A model generated the notes under the pieces. The model was not told where the DNA came from and did no database searches. It was given only the letters and a program-made list of their open reading frames with translations. The translations under genes and the position numbers were made by a program. From Ricordea florida (Eukaryota; Cnidaria; Anthozoa; Corallimorpharia; Ricordeidae), in NCBI GenBank assembly GCA_949710005.1, contig OX453287.1:21770517-21834516 (forward strand): a stretch of 64,000 nt of DNA. Direction: 5' to 3'. Below, one piece after another: positions 50,403 through 61,541 of this stretch. Position 1 is the first letter of the stretch, and each line of letters opens with the position of its first letter.

Positions 50403-51654
50403 TACAGCATGGTCTTTTATTGCATCGAATTCCGTGATGTTATTGTTTATATGTTGTATTTCATAACCGATGAAGAGCCACCTTCAGTGGATATGCTGTA
50501 ATAATTTCATCATTATTATTTTACTATTATTGCTATCAGTATAATTATTATTATTGAATTCACTAGAGAGTTACAACACAGTTGTGCGTGAAAACAATAT
50601 TGATAGCATAACATGAATGAATGAAATGAGGGGTGACATGAGAGAGAGACGGAACGTGCGCGCCATGTCAAATTTTATTCAAGGCTGCTCACGTTTAACG
50701 AATATCTTGAAATCGTTAACTAATAAGCCATTATGTTTTGTCTACTTAGCACCCATGGATGACGAAAAGAAGACCAGCGGGATTAAAAGAAAGATAAACG
50801 TTCTTTAAAAAAAAAACGGTCTCAACGATGACCAAACCACTGTCAAACCACTGCGGGTTGATGAGCAGACGAGAAGAAGGGAGGGGTGAAAGGAACGTGC
50901 GTGGTTATTCGTTGTCAAGTTGCCTCATGCGCATGCCCGCGATCTAACATGATTGTCGCCTTTAACATTTAAATCGTAGAAGACTTTGTACGTACGTGTT
51001 TTTTGTAGTTTGTTGGAATTTTGACTGTTTTGCTCTGGCCTCCCGCTCTTTTCATCGCTTGTTTTTTTCTGCCGCGCTGCTCTTGTATCTATACACCAGA
51101 AAGAAGCCTGTGGAGTTCCATTATACTCGTTTTGGATGAGACGCTCGTCATGTTTTGGTTATCATGATTATTTGATTGTGTTTTGTAATCTTGCAAAGAG
51201 GAAAAGAAAAACGGTCGTTAATATGACATTCAGGGGTGTCCAAAGTAAATCCACGCTTTTTGGAAGAGATCAAGACAAACCAATCAGCGGTTGATTGCCG
51301 GAAGCTAGTTCATTTTGAGTGTCCAAGTATTGACTATTTTTTCTGCTGTGGAATAAATTGAGATTGTAAGGTTCAGTTGGAGCAGTTCAAATTCGGTTTA
51401 GACAACGTTTTTGGTAAGCTCGGTCAAAATCTCGTCTAATATAAATAACCGGCGCTTACTGTTCAGTATGCACCGAGAACGCTCCATGAACCAAAGAATG
51501 ATCACAACAGCATAATATTAATAAACGACATTGAGTGGTTTGATTTGAGAAAGAAAAGTGGCAATAATTTTTTAGGTGAAGTCAACTGGTGAAGTTTGTA
51601 AATAATAGGGCTAGTAATTGGAAAATATAATTTTGACCGAATTAAATAAAGGAA
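50403..51654. other. No gene recognised
   Basis: Downstream of the CAP gene. Contains ATT/TTA-rich patches near 50510-50560. No exon with a recognisable protein match on either strand; a last CAP exon could be hidden here. Confidence 0.4.
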
Positions 51655-52265
51655 TATATACATGTTATTTACCGGGTGGAAGGTCCGTACAGGAAAAAAC
51701 TGTGACTGAGGTACGGACCGACCTAGCCCGGTAAATAACTTATTTATTTTTTTGGATGTCTCTTTTTTTAAAGTAAGAAAAGAGATAGGAAATTGCTACA
51801 GCGGGCAAAAAATCCGGCCCGTGGGTTGTATCGTAAAAAGCTGGACCGGTCACGTGAGTGTGATTAACCAATCAAGTTCGAGGATTTAGGATTCCGGTCC
51901 GCTGAGATGCTTGAGAAATAAATTAAGATATTTCTTTAAGATATGTATGTTATTTACCGGGTGGAAGGTCCGTATAGGAAAAAAACTGTACCCGAGGTCT
52001 TGAGTACCGCCTGGGGCCGAAGGCCGAATGCCGCACTCAAGACCATGTGCACAGTTTTATCCCATACGGACCGACCCTGCCCGGTAAATAACCTATTTTT
52101 TTTAAAGTAAGAAAAGAGATAGGAAATTGCTACAACGGGGAAAAAATCCTGCCCGTGGGCCGTATCGTAAAAAGCTGGGCCGGTCACGTGCGCCTGATTA
52201 GCCAATCGGATTCGAGGATTTAGGATTCCGGTCCGCTGAGATGCTTGAGAAAAAAATAAATTAGA
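51655..52265. repeat. Two tandem copies of the GGAAGGTCCGTA repeat
   Basis: Copies at about 51655-51930 and 51950-52265, each starting TTATTTACCGGGTGGAAGGT with a hairpin to CCCGGTAAATAACTTATTT, and ending GGATTCCGGTCCGCTGAGAT. Third copy at 14712-14965. Confidence 0.85.
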
Positions 52266-52853
52266 ATTATTTTGAGATTAGAAGTGTATATGTGAGATTT
52301 AATTTCAGACTGCATAAAATCTTGGTTTTAATTTGCTCATGTTGAGTTTGAGTTTGAGTTTGAGTTTATTTTCTTCATAACTTTTATCATTTACCGAGAG
52401 TCCAAAGTATTCTCTTCAATAAACAGCAGTCATATTTTCACAGAAAAATGTCTCTTTATCAAGGTCCTCAGAGGTGCACCAATGCACGGCCAGTCAGACT
52501 ACAGGAAATGACATAGGACAAAGTCGAGTATTTCTGTTATTTATTAGATGATGATATCGGTAGCGTGAAATACTTGGAGGTTCAAGCGCAGTACGGTTTC
52601 CAACATTACAACATGACTTCGCTTTCAACTACGCCCATAACTTTACCTTCCTATGTTTCTTTGATTACCTAATGTTACATCTTCATTCCATTCAAGACAA
52701 ACAACGTTTTAGTAAAACGTACACAAGCCAAAATATCCAGCAGAGAAACGGGACAAAAGCAACTAGCAAATGCTAAACATGTGCTAGAAACGTTTGCCCT
52801 TTCCTTCACTGGTGACTGGCCATCCTGGTTAAACAATCTAGGAAAATGCGAAC

Positions 52854-53130
52854 GCTATACTAACGAAATCACACTATAGACTACTACTATTCAGTAACTT
52901 TCCTTAGAATACGGTTACAGTGGCTATTGTAATGGCTACCGTGACTCCGATGAAAGGAAGAGGCAATTTAGAATAGTTCTACGAATTCGTTTCTATACTA
53001 ACGAAATCACATTATAGACTACTACTATTCAGTAACTTTCCTTAGAATACGGTTACAGTGGCTATTGTAATGGCTACCGTGACTCCGATGAAAGGAAGAG
53101 GCAATTTAGAATAGTTCTACGAATTCGTTT
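52854..53130. repeat. 138-bp direct duplication
   Basis: Two adjacent copies beginning GCTATACTAACGAAATCACA/TTCTATACTAACGAAATCACA... with almost no differences over 138 bp. Recent tandem duplication in non-coding sequence. Confidence 0.92.
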
Positions 53131-53224
53131 CCATAGTATCGGTTTTTTCAATTTAGAAAGTACCAAAAGTAGAAAAAAAACCTTGCGCTCTATAAAGTCA
53201 CATATATCTCAAGGAAATTCCTGG

Positions 53225-53480
53225 AAAACAGATTTCAAAAGGTCACCTAGTTTTGACCAACTTCAAAACTGGCACTAGTTGCAAAATACCATCTGGGCCG
53301 GCTAATCCCTGGGATTCGCTCCGACGGAGGGCTAGCGCTCGAAACGTCAGCACCTCCCTTTTACCTTACGGTGGTATAACTTACTTAATCAACTCGTTTG
53401 ATTTACCCAATTTCTTGAGTTTCAATTTCCCACCGACGCAGCACCAGTTTCTTTAGAAACTATCCCCACAATATAAACAT
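53225..53480 (+). repeat. PLE-type terminal repeat, second family
   Basis: Contains CGACGGAGGGCTAGCGCTCG then AAACGTCAGCACC, ACCTTACGGTGGTATAACTT, TTTCAATTTCCCACCGACGC and CAGTTTCTTTAGAAACTATC. Plus strand 53318-53351 is hammerhead-like with stem II GGGC/GCTC and GAAAC-GTC-AGC, but its core reads CCGACGG, so it is decayed. Confidence 0.6.
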
Positions 53481-56124
53481 ATAATCCCTGGGATAGCTTG
53501 CAAGTACCAGTGATAGAACATATAAAACGGCAAGGGATCTTGAGAAACGTTTTTATTCGATCCCCTCAAAACGCTACTGATAAACTGGATCCACGTATCA
53601 GTTACTGCGTTCTAAGCAGTCTTCTCGACAGTTTGCAATCTTCTGAAAAAGAGAAAGCGTAAAAAACTTTCATTCTATTAAGTTTAATGTTATATATGCC
53701 CCATGCAAATCCCAGGAAAACGGGTACCAGAATTTCTCTTGATTTAAACAACTTGGAAATTGACAAAATATTGGCACTGTCACTGCAAAATTATCATTCA
53801 TCTAAGAACGTCCTGCTGTAAAAAAAACAGTTTTTACGCAAGAGGTAACTGGGAATTGCAATGCAGTACGGCGACTTCCTGAATTTGAAAGAAGGACATC
53901 TAACTCCGCATGTAGAATTTGTTTTGCTAGAGATTACAGTAATTCTAAAACGAATTGCTAAAACGTGAACTACGCTAACACTAGCAATTCGATAGGATAA
54001 AAATGTAGCAGCAGCTAAGAGGATGACATTATAACCTAGTGTAAAACAAACTGAATGAATAAATGCGGGCAAGATAGAAGTGAACCTTGGAAACAAATCA
54101 AACAAAAGACGAAGACATCTGTTACGTTTACCAGAGCAAATGTTTTCCAGGGAGACAGCATCCTGTTTCTTGTATAATGAGGCTTTCTAGCAGCGTCCAC
54201 AAGTTATAAATACAAGGAACGACAGCTGATCGTATTACTAGCTCGGAAAAGAATTCACGTTTAGTTCCCGGGAGATGAGGTAACCAAAACAAACCGTCAC
54301 GGCTTAGTAAATAAGTATTGATATCGTGCTCTCATTGGCCGGATTTCACTTATCACCCGCAGATGCCGGTATTATGAGGTAATAAGCTGTGTATCAGCGA
54401 TGTTTCGGGGTTTATGTAATCTAGGGCACTGAGGTGAAACGGTTTGACAGCCGCTGTCCAGTGGAGGTGAAAGGAAAACGCCTTTTGGTTTCATGCATGG
54501 ATTGAAATTTGAGGCCGTGTCGGCGTCCTATACAAGAATCAGACCCCTTTTCTATTTGATCCTCAGCTGAATTCTCAGGACTAATTTTTTTCAAGATTAA
54601 TAAACAGATCAATGCAATGTATCCTCTGATTTATGTGGAATTAGTTCCTGTGTACACTGGTTTTGAGAATTTAAAGTGAACACTTACGTTAGTTCAGTTC
54701 GGTGCTTGAGCATTCAAGCGATTAAATCGTTCAAAAGAAGTCTTTTTCCGTCAACTGTAAATGCAGTTCAAACTTAGTTAGCTTTGAAACGAAGTAGTGT
54801 TACTCCAAATTTTGATTTCTGAAACAGGCTGAAGTCTTTGTTTTGATTACGAAAAATCTGTTGGAGGCTATATCGCCCCTCGAATATTAGCTAGTTTAAC
54901 AGTAATTAGAATTATGTAGGGAGATTTTGGATGTAAGAAATGGCCTGGCCCCTGAGATACAGAGGGATGGAGATCCTACAATAAGTTCTGTGTTAGCGTT
55001 AAGATGCTGGAACCATGCATTTAACCAAAATCCACCGCTATTCACACCACTATTCACCTCCACTTCGGTGAATAATTGTTAAATATTAGCCAGTTTTAGT
55101 AAGAGATAATAAATTGCGCTTTTTCATCAAGTTGTTAAAATATCAACAAATGAAAACAAAAAGAGATATCATAATTTTGGTGGCGTAAGGTGAGTGAGGA
55201 ACATACTTTCGACAACAACAAAACTGGGCTTTAGTGATCGTCAATTTTAATCTAAATTTTGGCTCTGCTGTTGGTGGCAGGACCTATAACTGAACACCAG
55301 TCTGAACTGCCGCCGCGGAAAGCCTTTTTAGATCAGTTTTTTTATCAAATAGCTAATTGGCTCGTTAGAAAAACCTTGCTAGATTACGATATGCTGCTGT
55401 GTAGTGGTAAAGGCCTAATATGGAAGAGGGATGCTTCTTCATGGGTTCCGATTTAAAAAACACTCATCGGTACACTGTTTGTTAACGCAAGTCTGTTAAA
55501 GTTATCGCAGATTTCAGTGCCGTTTCTATACAAATTCGCGTTTCCTTGAAATTTATATGTCGTTGTAATTTTTAAATCTGTGATTGGCAACGATATACAA
55601 ATTTCAAGGAAGTACGTCATTTACTGACGACGAGTCTTTATTTCTGCGACTGGAGAGAGAATTTACTTCCGTTGACGTTTACGTGACAGGTTGGCTGTGA
55701 AACTAAATGGGTCACGTTTTCAAGCCACTGACATTGCGTATTTCATTTGCTTCATTTACTTGAGAAACTCAGAGCCACATTATGTACCTATATCCTTTTG
55801 AAATTTTTTTGTTTTGTTTGTTTTGTCTTATTAGTTTCGTCACAAAAATTAGATATATTGCTCAAACGATTTACAGAAAAAAAAACATCTATGACAGGAG
55901 GAAGAAACAGGGCAAGCCCCAATTGACATCAGTCCCCTACAATATGTTACAAAAATATAAAATATACGACACTAAACAATAATACGTAGAAAAAAGAATG
56001 TTGAGAAAGGAAAACGTATGGCGGCCGATACATACTTAACTTATTTACCTAATATTCGTTGATAAGTTTGTTTGAATTGATGAATTGAGTGATTGAGCTA
56101 TTCTTATAATGACTGGTTCAGAGT
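53481..56124. other. No gene recognised
   Basis: About 2.6 kb with no supported exon. Holds a half copy of the TATTCACC inverted repeat (55040-55085) and a small hairpin at about 55540-55615 (CCTTGAAATTTATATGTCGT with its complement). Confidence 0.5.
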
Positions 56125-56690
56125 ACACAGGAACCAATTTTTAACAGTTCTGGGAAATTATGAGTTTCGAAAATATGCCTGGTGGTGGGAAGTGCTTAGA
56201 CGGAAATTAGCTGGGTCGAAGTTACGTGTGAAATAAGAGGAATTTACAGGTTGTAGGAAGTTACCAAAATTAGCATTAAGTAGCCCGATTTTATATTTGA
56301 ATAGGAGAGTCAGATCCTCTATATCTGTACGATATTCCAGAGGTAATAACTCAATTATTGTTAGTCTATCACTATAAGTAATGTCTCATGACGGATAGTT
56401 CAGTATAAATTTAGTAGCTCTGCGTTGTATGTCTGCGAGTAGACCCTTGGGTTTTGCGGTGTAGGGAGACCAAACAGGTGACGCATACTCTAAGAGGGAT
56501 CTGACTGAAGCAGTGTATAGTAGTTTTCTGGTCTGAATGTCAGTAATGTCTCTTGCACACTCTTGGCACACAGTTCTTCGATATGTCTGCTCCATGACAA
56601 TTCTTCAGACACTGCGACGCCCAAGAACGAAGTGACATTGGCAGAACACAGGGTTTTACCGGAAAGCTGGTAGTCGTTGGGATGTTATAG
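56125..56690 (-). mobile_element. Non-LTR retrotransposon ORF2 C-terminal relic
   Basis: Minus strand peptides in order: YQLSGKTLCSANVTSFLGVA, SWSRHIEELCAKSV, then after a frameshift RKLLYTASVRSLLEYASPVW, DIQRRATKFILNYPS, a stop codon, DITYSDRLTIIELLPLEYR and LLFKYKIGLLN. This is the region downstream of the polymerase core in Jockey-type elements. One frameshift and one stop show that it is dead. Confidence 0.75.
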
Positions 56691-56700
56691 GCCAGGAGAG

Positions 56701-57084
56701 TAGGCTTAGCCACAAGTTGCTCGGCAACTTTTCGGCAACTTTTGAGATTTTCGGCAACTTTTCAAGATGGCGGACAATTACAGTGATTCCAATTCAGATG
56801 AATCTGCAGATGAGGGCCCATTCTGATAGACTATTTGTTGATCAAGTGAAATGGAAAGAACCTCTGATATTGTCATTGGACTTTGACAAACAAAGTTTTG
56901 ATAAGAAGCAATGTGCGGATTTTTAATCTTGAACACCCAAAAAGGTACGAAAAGCAGAAAAATTTTGGCAACTTTTCGGCAACTTTTTGGAAATTCAGCA
57001 ACTTTTCGGCAACTTTTTGGCAACTTTTAGACACTTTTATCGGCAACTTTTTTGGGATTCATCGGTAACTTGTGGCTAAGCCTA
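56701..57084. mobile_element. TA-flanked TIR element with GGCAACTTTTC repeats
   Basis: Ends TAGGCTTAGCCACAAGTTGC and GGTAACTTGTGGCTAAGCCTA are inverted copies of about 19 bp, bounded by TA on both sides as for Tc1/mariner-type target duplications. Inside each end the word CGGCAACTTTT recurs in the same orientation (four on the left, six on the right). The centre has an ATG (about 56766) in good context opening MADNYSDSNSDESADEGPF before a stop, which looks like a captured gene start. No transposase. Confidence 0.7.
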
Positions 57085-57204
57085 CAGGGGAGAGTATACA
57101 CTGACTCAGAAGGGAACATTAAACCGTCTCCTCACCTGTTACAATCTTCTCTCAAGTGACGTATTTCATAGCCTTATAAAATTATTGCCTCAAGATTCAA
57201 TACG

Positions 57205-57210
57205 TTTATT
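57205..57210 (-). terminator. Poly(A) signal AATAAA
   Basis: Minus-strand AATAAA about 260 bp downstream of the small ORF at 57468-57743. Confidence 0.4.
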
Positions 57211-57467
57211 CTGATATAACAAAACACATGATTTCAGAAAACACAGTGAAAAATGAAAAAAAAAATATTCGGAATTTCCTATCAATAAAAGACAGCACAT
57301 CAAAATCATCTCATTTCAAAAAGAAATAACATTATCAAAAGAGGAAAGTATATGAATACCCTCCAAAATTGCTTACGTTTCCGGTGCGAAGTAAAATAAC
57401 ATGATTAGTGGTTCAAAAGTTTGTCTACGTGCTCTTTTCAACTGCTTGTTTAGCTTGGTTTTCCCTT

Positions 57468-57743
57468 TTAGCTCTTCATCGCTGAGTTGTTTTGTGCGTC
57501 GGTGAATTTTATCCCGTCGCTCTTGCACAGCTCAGATGGATGATCAGCAGCGGATTCACTTTCTATACGGGCCCGCATTTTTCTGACATTCATCTCTGGA
57601 TCTCCCTTGGTCGGTGCTATGTGCGTAGGCGCGCTAGCCAGGCGAGGCCTGATACCACGGGAACAACATCCAGAATCACCTTGGTTTTCACGAGCCTTGC
57701 ATTTCAGTGCAAAATTATTCGTTATCTGAACTTTACTGGTCAT
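57468..57743 (-). CDS. Possible small single-exon gene, 91 aa, unrecognised
   Basis: First ATG at 57743 on the minus strand opens a 91-residue frame, polar and basic/acidic mixed (MTSKVQITNNF... MNVRKMRARIESESAADH), no signal peptide or membrane segment. A TATA-like CTTATATAAG lies about 75 bp upstream and an AATAAA about 260 bp downstream, which is why I list it. A second minus-strand frame overlaps its end with a charged helix-like stretch (QLSDEELKGKTKLNKQLKRA) that continues to a stop near 57394; it may be the real product through an unseen splice, or chance. I do not recognise the family. Confidence 0.3.
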   Translation of the reverse strand: MTSKVQITNNFALKCKARENQGDSGCCSRGIRPRLASAPTHIAPTKGDPEMNVRKMRARIESESAADHPSELCKSDGIKFTDAQNNSAMKS

Positions 57744-57814
57744 GACTCTTATTCTGCTCTTCAATAACCGATCTTTGAAACTCTGATCCTGTTTTTTTCC
57801 CCTAAAATCGCTGT

Positions 57815-57824
57815 CTTATATAAG
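57815..57824 (-). promoter_or_regulatory. TATA-like box
   Basis: CTTATATAAG, palindromic, about 75 bp upstream of the ATG at 57743. Direction cannot be told from the box alone. Confidence 0.35.
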
Positions 57825-58074
57825 AATGGGCAATGCCTTTTTTGTTCGAGTTTCCAATGGCAACAAACACGTCCTTGCTGACGTCTTTTTTTCTCTTACA
57901 TTCATTTTATGTTATTTAACATTACAAGAACGTAGTTGTTACCCTTAAAAGGAAAAGTGACGTAGATAATTGATGTCATCTCCATAGCAAACCTGTGTTA
58001 CTAGCACTCCCCGGCTTCTGGTTTGACGTGTGTCATTTGAATCAGATATTAACAAACAAACAAACAAACAAACA

Positions 58075-58318
58075 GGGGCCGGTTGTTCGAAGGCCGATTA
58101 GCGCTAATTCAGAGTTAAATTTTAACCCGGGTTTCTCTTCTTCTTGTTAAAAAGCATTTCTCCGATCACTTTCTCAATTTTTTTTAGAGAATACAATCAT
58201 CAAATTGTATTCAAAAAGAATTATACTGAATGTGCTTTTTGAGCTCTCATATCTGCATTTAAATTTCGCACTGACCCTGGGTTACCTTAACCCTGCTTCG
58301 AACAACCCGGCCCAGGGT
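58075..58318. mobile_element. MITE, TIR GGGCCGG(G)TTGTTCGAA
   Basis: Left GGGGCCGGTTGTTCGAAGGC, right CTTCGAACAACCCGGCCC, with further inner pairing GTTAAATTTTAACCCGGG / CCTGGGTTACCTTAAC. About 240 bp, no ORF. Confidence 0.8.
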
Positions 58319-58814
58319 GAAAAAATCAAGTAAGTATGTAGATTCGTTCCACTAACCTTTAAGTAAATATAGCAAACCCTAAGAGATGATTTATGTCAGC
58401 TTCATGACAAATTTGTTTAATAAGTAGCTGTTTTATTTGGACCAGAAATTAACATTAAAAAACTTGTAGTGTAATAAGCTCGTAAGTTATCGGGAAATTA
58501 TCGGCATGATAATTTACCTACATTAGGAGGGTGAGCAGCGTAAATTTGTCCTAAAAAGATTAATCTCCACTGGTGTACCCTAAGGGAGAATTGACGGTCG
58601 GCATGCGAATCAAACTGAATTAGGTTAACTGTTCAAAAAGTAATTACCTGTATGGTATTGACTCATAAAGACTTCCCTAGTTTGCGAAACGAGGGAGGAG
58701 ACTTGTTCTATCTCTTATGAATCAACAAATCCGGCTCACAATGATGGTTAATGTAAACAACTGAAAACATGAATGCCGCAGCCTCCAGGGGGAGGGACCG
58801 GCTGTTCACAGGAT

Positions 58815-59110
58815 AGAATGCCGTAGTGCCACAGTACAGTACTGTCACGTAGCTTTCCAGAGAATGGTCACACTGCATGGTTTGATCCACAGATGAAAAA
58901 GTTAGAACCACACTGTATAGTAATACAAACAGTACCACAGTACAGTACTGTTGAGTAGCTTTACAAAGAATGGTCACACTGCATGGTTTGATCCACAGAT
59001 GAAAAAGTTAGAACCACACTGTATAGTAAAACAAACAGTACCATAGTACAGTACTGTTCAGTAGCGTTCCAGAGAATGGTCGTACTGCATGGTTTTATCC
59101 ACAGATGTAA
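58815..59110. repeat. 106-bp tandem repeat, inverted relative to 34905-35200
   Basis: About three units with ACAGTACTGT, GTAGCTTTCCAGAGAATGGT, CACACTGCATGGTTTGATCC. Lies just downstream of the GPCR gene. Confidence 0.9.
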
Positions 59111-59326
59111 AACTTCGAACACTGTTTAATTGCTTCTACACTACCACAGTTCTGAATTGTAGATATGCAGTCGAACACATAACTTCGTGCTGCCTGAACG
59201 TGCTTTACTAACGGAGTCAGTCAGGTTTACACAATATGGTTTCTTCCATAAATAGCCGGCTCTCTAAAGTGACAACCTTCCATTGGCAACTGAGACAAGA
59301 GTCAGGTCCAGAAGCAAATTTAAAGA

Positions 59327-60424
59327 TTAAACCATTGAAGAATTACTCGTTTCTTTGATTTTAACGATGTTTTTCTTCAATGAAAATGGGCTTCCAGTGG
59401 TATCTGTGGCATATCGTAATCGATCACGTCTCGAGTACGATCGTGCGCCATCGTCTTCATCCCGAAAACAAAGCCGCAATTTCCTTTTCAAACTCCCCCA
59501 GCAGTCGATCAACGCTCGGCGAAATTTCGCCCATCTCCATGCGTATATGAACGGGTTTATTGCCGAGTTCAGGTACAGAAATCGGGATAACACAACGTCG
59601 ATTTTGTGAAAAGTTATCGATTCTCCGCACGAAGAGCAGAAATAAAGCAGATGGAGCGTGACGTATTGTGGTATGAATGTGATGAAAAACATTGCAAGAA
59701 CCATCGCAATTGTAATCGCCATGTTTTTCTGTGCCTCGAGGGATTGTCGATTCCTCATCACGGACTCATTTCCAATGAGTTGAAGTTCCTGACTCCTTCT
59801 AGCGAACGCGCGGAACACTTTGATGTAGATCACGGTTAGCAGTATGGCGGGCAGCGATGCGTGAGTGTGAAGGTAAATAAGCGTGAACGTCTTTTCAGAG
59901 ACGTTTGCTACGGGAAGAAAGCAAAGTAGTAGAGACGTGGTCCACAATAACGCAATGAAAATCTTGATTCGTTTCTTAGTGATCATGGTCTTGTAATCCA
60001 TAGGGTGACTGACAGCCACGTAGCAAGTAAAGGACATGGCTATGATAGAAGCACTGCTCACAAACAGCGTCGTTATCAAGACGGTATAAATAACAGCCTT
60101 TATTGTCGTTGCTGATGGCATTGGTTGTTGAAAATATCGATAGACGTCTCTCAAAGCGACGAGGAAAACAACGACTAATCCAAGCAGAAAGTCAGACGCA
60201 CCTAAATTCGCAACCAGGAAACACGGCGCAGTTCGGAGCTTTCTTCTGGGATCCAAATATAACGTTAAGAGCAAAACGAAGTTAGCTACGACGATCACAA
60301 CAGAGAGAACGAAACCGATCACAGCTAAACTCAGCCAGAAAGCTGAATCGTCTATGATCAAAAGATAGAAATCGTAGTTTTCATCGCTATCATTCCTCAT
60401 CGGCGGTAAATCACTTGACGGCAT
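59327..60424 (-). CDS. Intronless class A (rhodopsin-like) GPCR, 365 aa
   Basis: Seven hydrophobic segments in one exon. Start ATG at 60424 precedes a short acidic N-terminus with an N-D-S glycosylation site. Conserved class A marks: Asn48 in TM1 (VVANFVLL), Asp78 in TM2 (NLGASDFLLG), Pro in TM6 (FFITFIPQY), NPFIY in TM7, then a basic helix 8. Odd: the DRY position at the end of TM3 is TCY (residues 133-135), so the Arg of the ionic lock is missing, and there is no Cys at the top of TM3 for the usual extracellular disulfide, as in the melanocortin/lipid receptor group. Ligand unknown. Intronless receptor families are common in cnidarians. The frame is open and clean, so a functional gene is likely. 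Confidence 0.9.
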   Translation of the reverse strand: MPSSDLPPMRNDSDENYDFYLLIIDDSAFWLSLAVIGFVLSVVIVVANFVLLLTLYLDPRRKLRTAPCFLVANLGASDFLLGLVVVFLVALRDVYRYFQQPMPSATTIKAVIYTVLITTLFVSSASIIAMSFTCYVAVSHPMDYKTMITKKRIKIFIALLWTTSLLLCFLPVANVSEKTFTLIYLHTHASLPAILLTVIYIKVFRAFARRSQELQLIGNESVMRNRQSLEAQKNMAITIAMVLAMFFITFIPQYVTLHLLYFCSSCGESITFHKIDVVLSRFLYLNSAINPFIYAWRWAKFRRALIDCWGSLKRKLRLCFRDEDDGARSYSRRDRLRYATDTTGSPFSLKKNIVKIKETSNSSMV

Positions 60425-60717
60425 TTTGCAGATATATCACGTCGTAAAATGTCCTCTCGACTCTGTCGGTTGCTCTCTTGAAAGTAACTTGCACTTACTA
60501 ACTAAATTAGTTTTCTTTGACAACAAAAGTGCTTTTTTTACGTTTATCACGGTTCACTGCTGTGACTGAATATACATTAACCTCTCCAGCTTTTTAATTG
60601 GCTAATCAGCTTAGATATGTTCGCACCCTCGCTGCAGGAAACTATGACATTATCATAACATCACGGGAAGTTTTTTGTGGTTGGGTGACAAATCATCTTC
60701 CCACTGAAATTCCTGTC

Positions 60718-60843
60718 ATGAAGACTGCTATTTCATTTTTTCTTTTAATGCTAATTTTTGCTCGAGTGGTTTTTCCTCGAGTTCATAAGCTCGCTAAAAA
60801 TGAACGAGACAAACATTTTCACATAACGGGCCAGACATGCTAA
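60718..60843 (+). CDS. Possible short secreted peptide, 41 aa
   Basis: ATG at 60718 opens MKTAISFFLLMLIFARVVFP, a signal-peptide-like start, followed by a basic polar tail ending HITGQTC. An AATAAA directly follows the stop (60848). No cysteine pattern and no homology recognised. Could be chance. Confidence 0.2.
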   Translation: MKTAISFFLLMLIFARVVFPRVHKLAKNERDKHFHITGQTC

Positions 60844-61541
60844 TGTAATAAAGTGTTAATCATTAAGTTATTGTTCCTGTGCAAACTTGCGTAAGTACTT
60901 GTCGCTCGCATGCCAACATTTAGATAGAAATGGTGAGATATTTTTCAATCAATTTCGAGGAATATCTCTTAAAATTGAAGGCCACGTCATACTGAGAAAA
61001 GGCAAGCAGAAGTGTGTAAGGATGGAACACCAGAGAGCTGCATTGTAGCGGTCTGCATGTACGTATAGAAAACTTCTCCTTGCTCAAAGAACCGATTAGA
61101 ATTCTACTTCACGTGTCTGACCCTGTCAGTCATATTATAAAGGTCATAAAGACGTGGCCTGTTTGCAGCGGAAGTTCGAAAAGGAAATATTTGACGTTTA
61201 ATGAGTCAGGTCGCTTCATAGCGCGATTCACTGAGTAGGGAGATTTGAAACCCATTTCTGGTCACTTGTATTAAAGTCTTTAGTTTTGCTACGATGTCTT
61301 GACTGTAGCGATTTTACTGAATAATCTTTAACCAAATCAGTGGTCTGACTGCATCTACGCATGCATACGTGATGGTGTAATCGCTCAAGCGGATCCCATT
61401 ACTGCCGATGTAAATGTGTGGGCGCAGTGTATACTAAAACTAAGTTATGTAGGGACATCGCTACCCGTACAAAGAAAGGGCAAGAGTCCACAATACCCCA
61501 TTAACCGATACTTCAGTTATTGTGCTCCCTGAATTGCTTAA

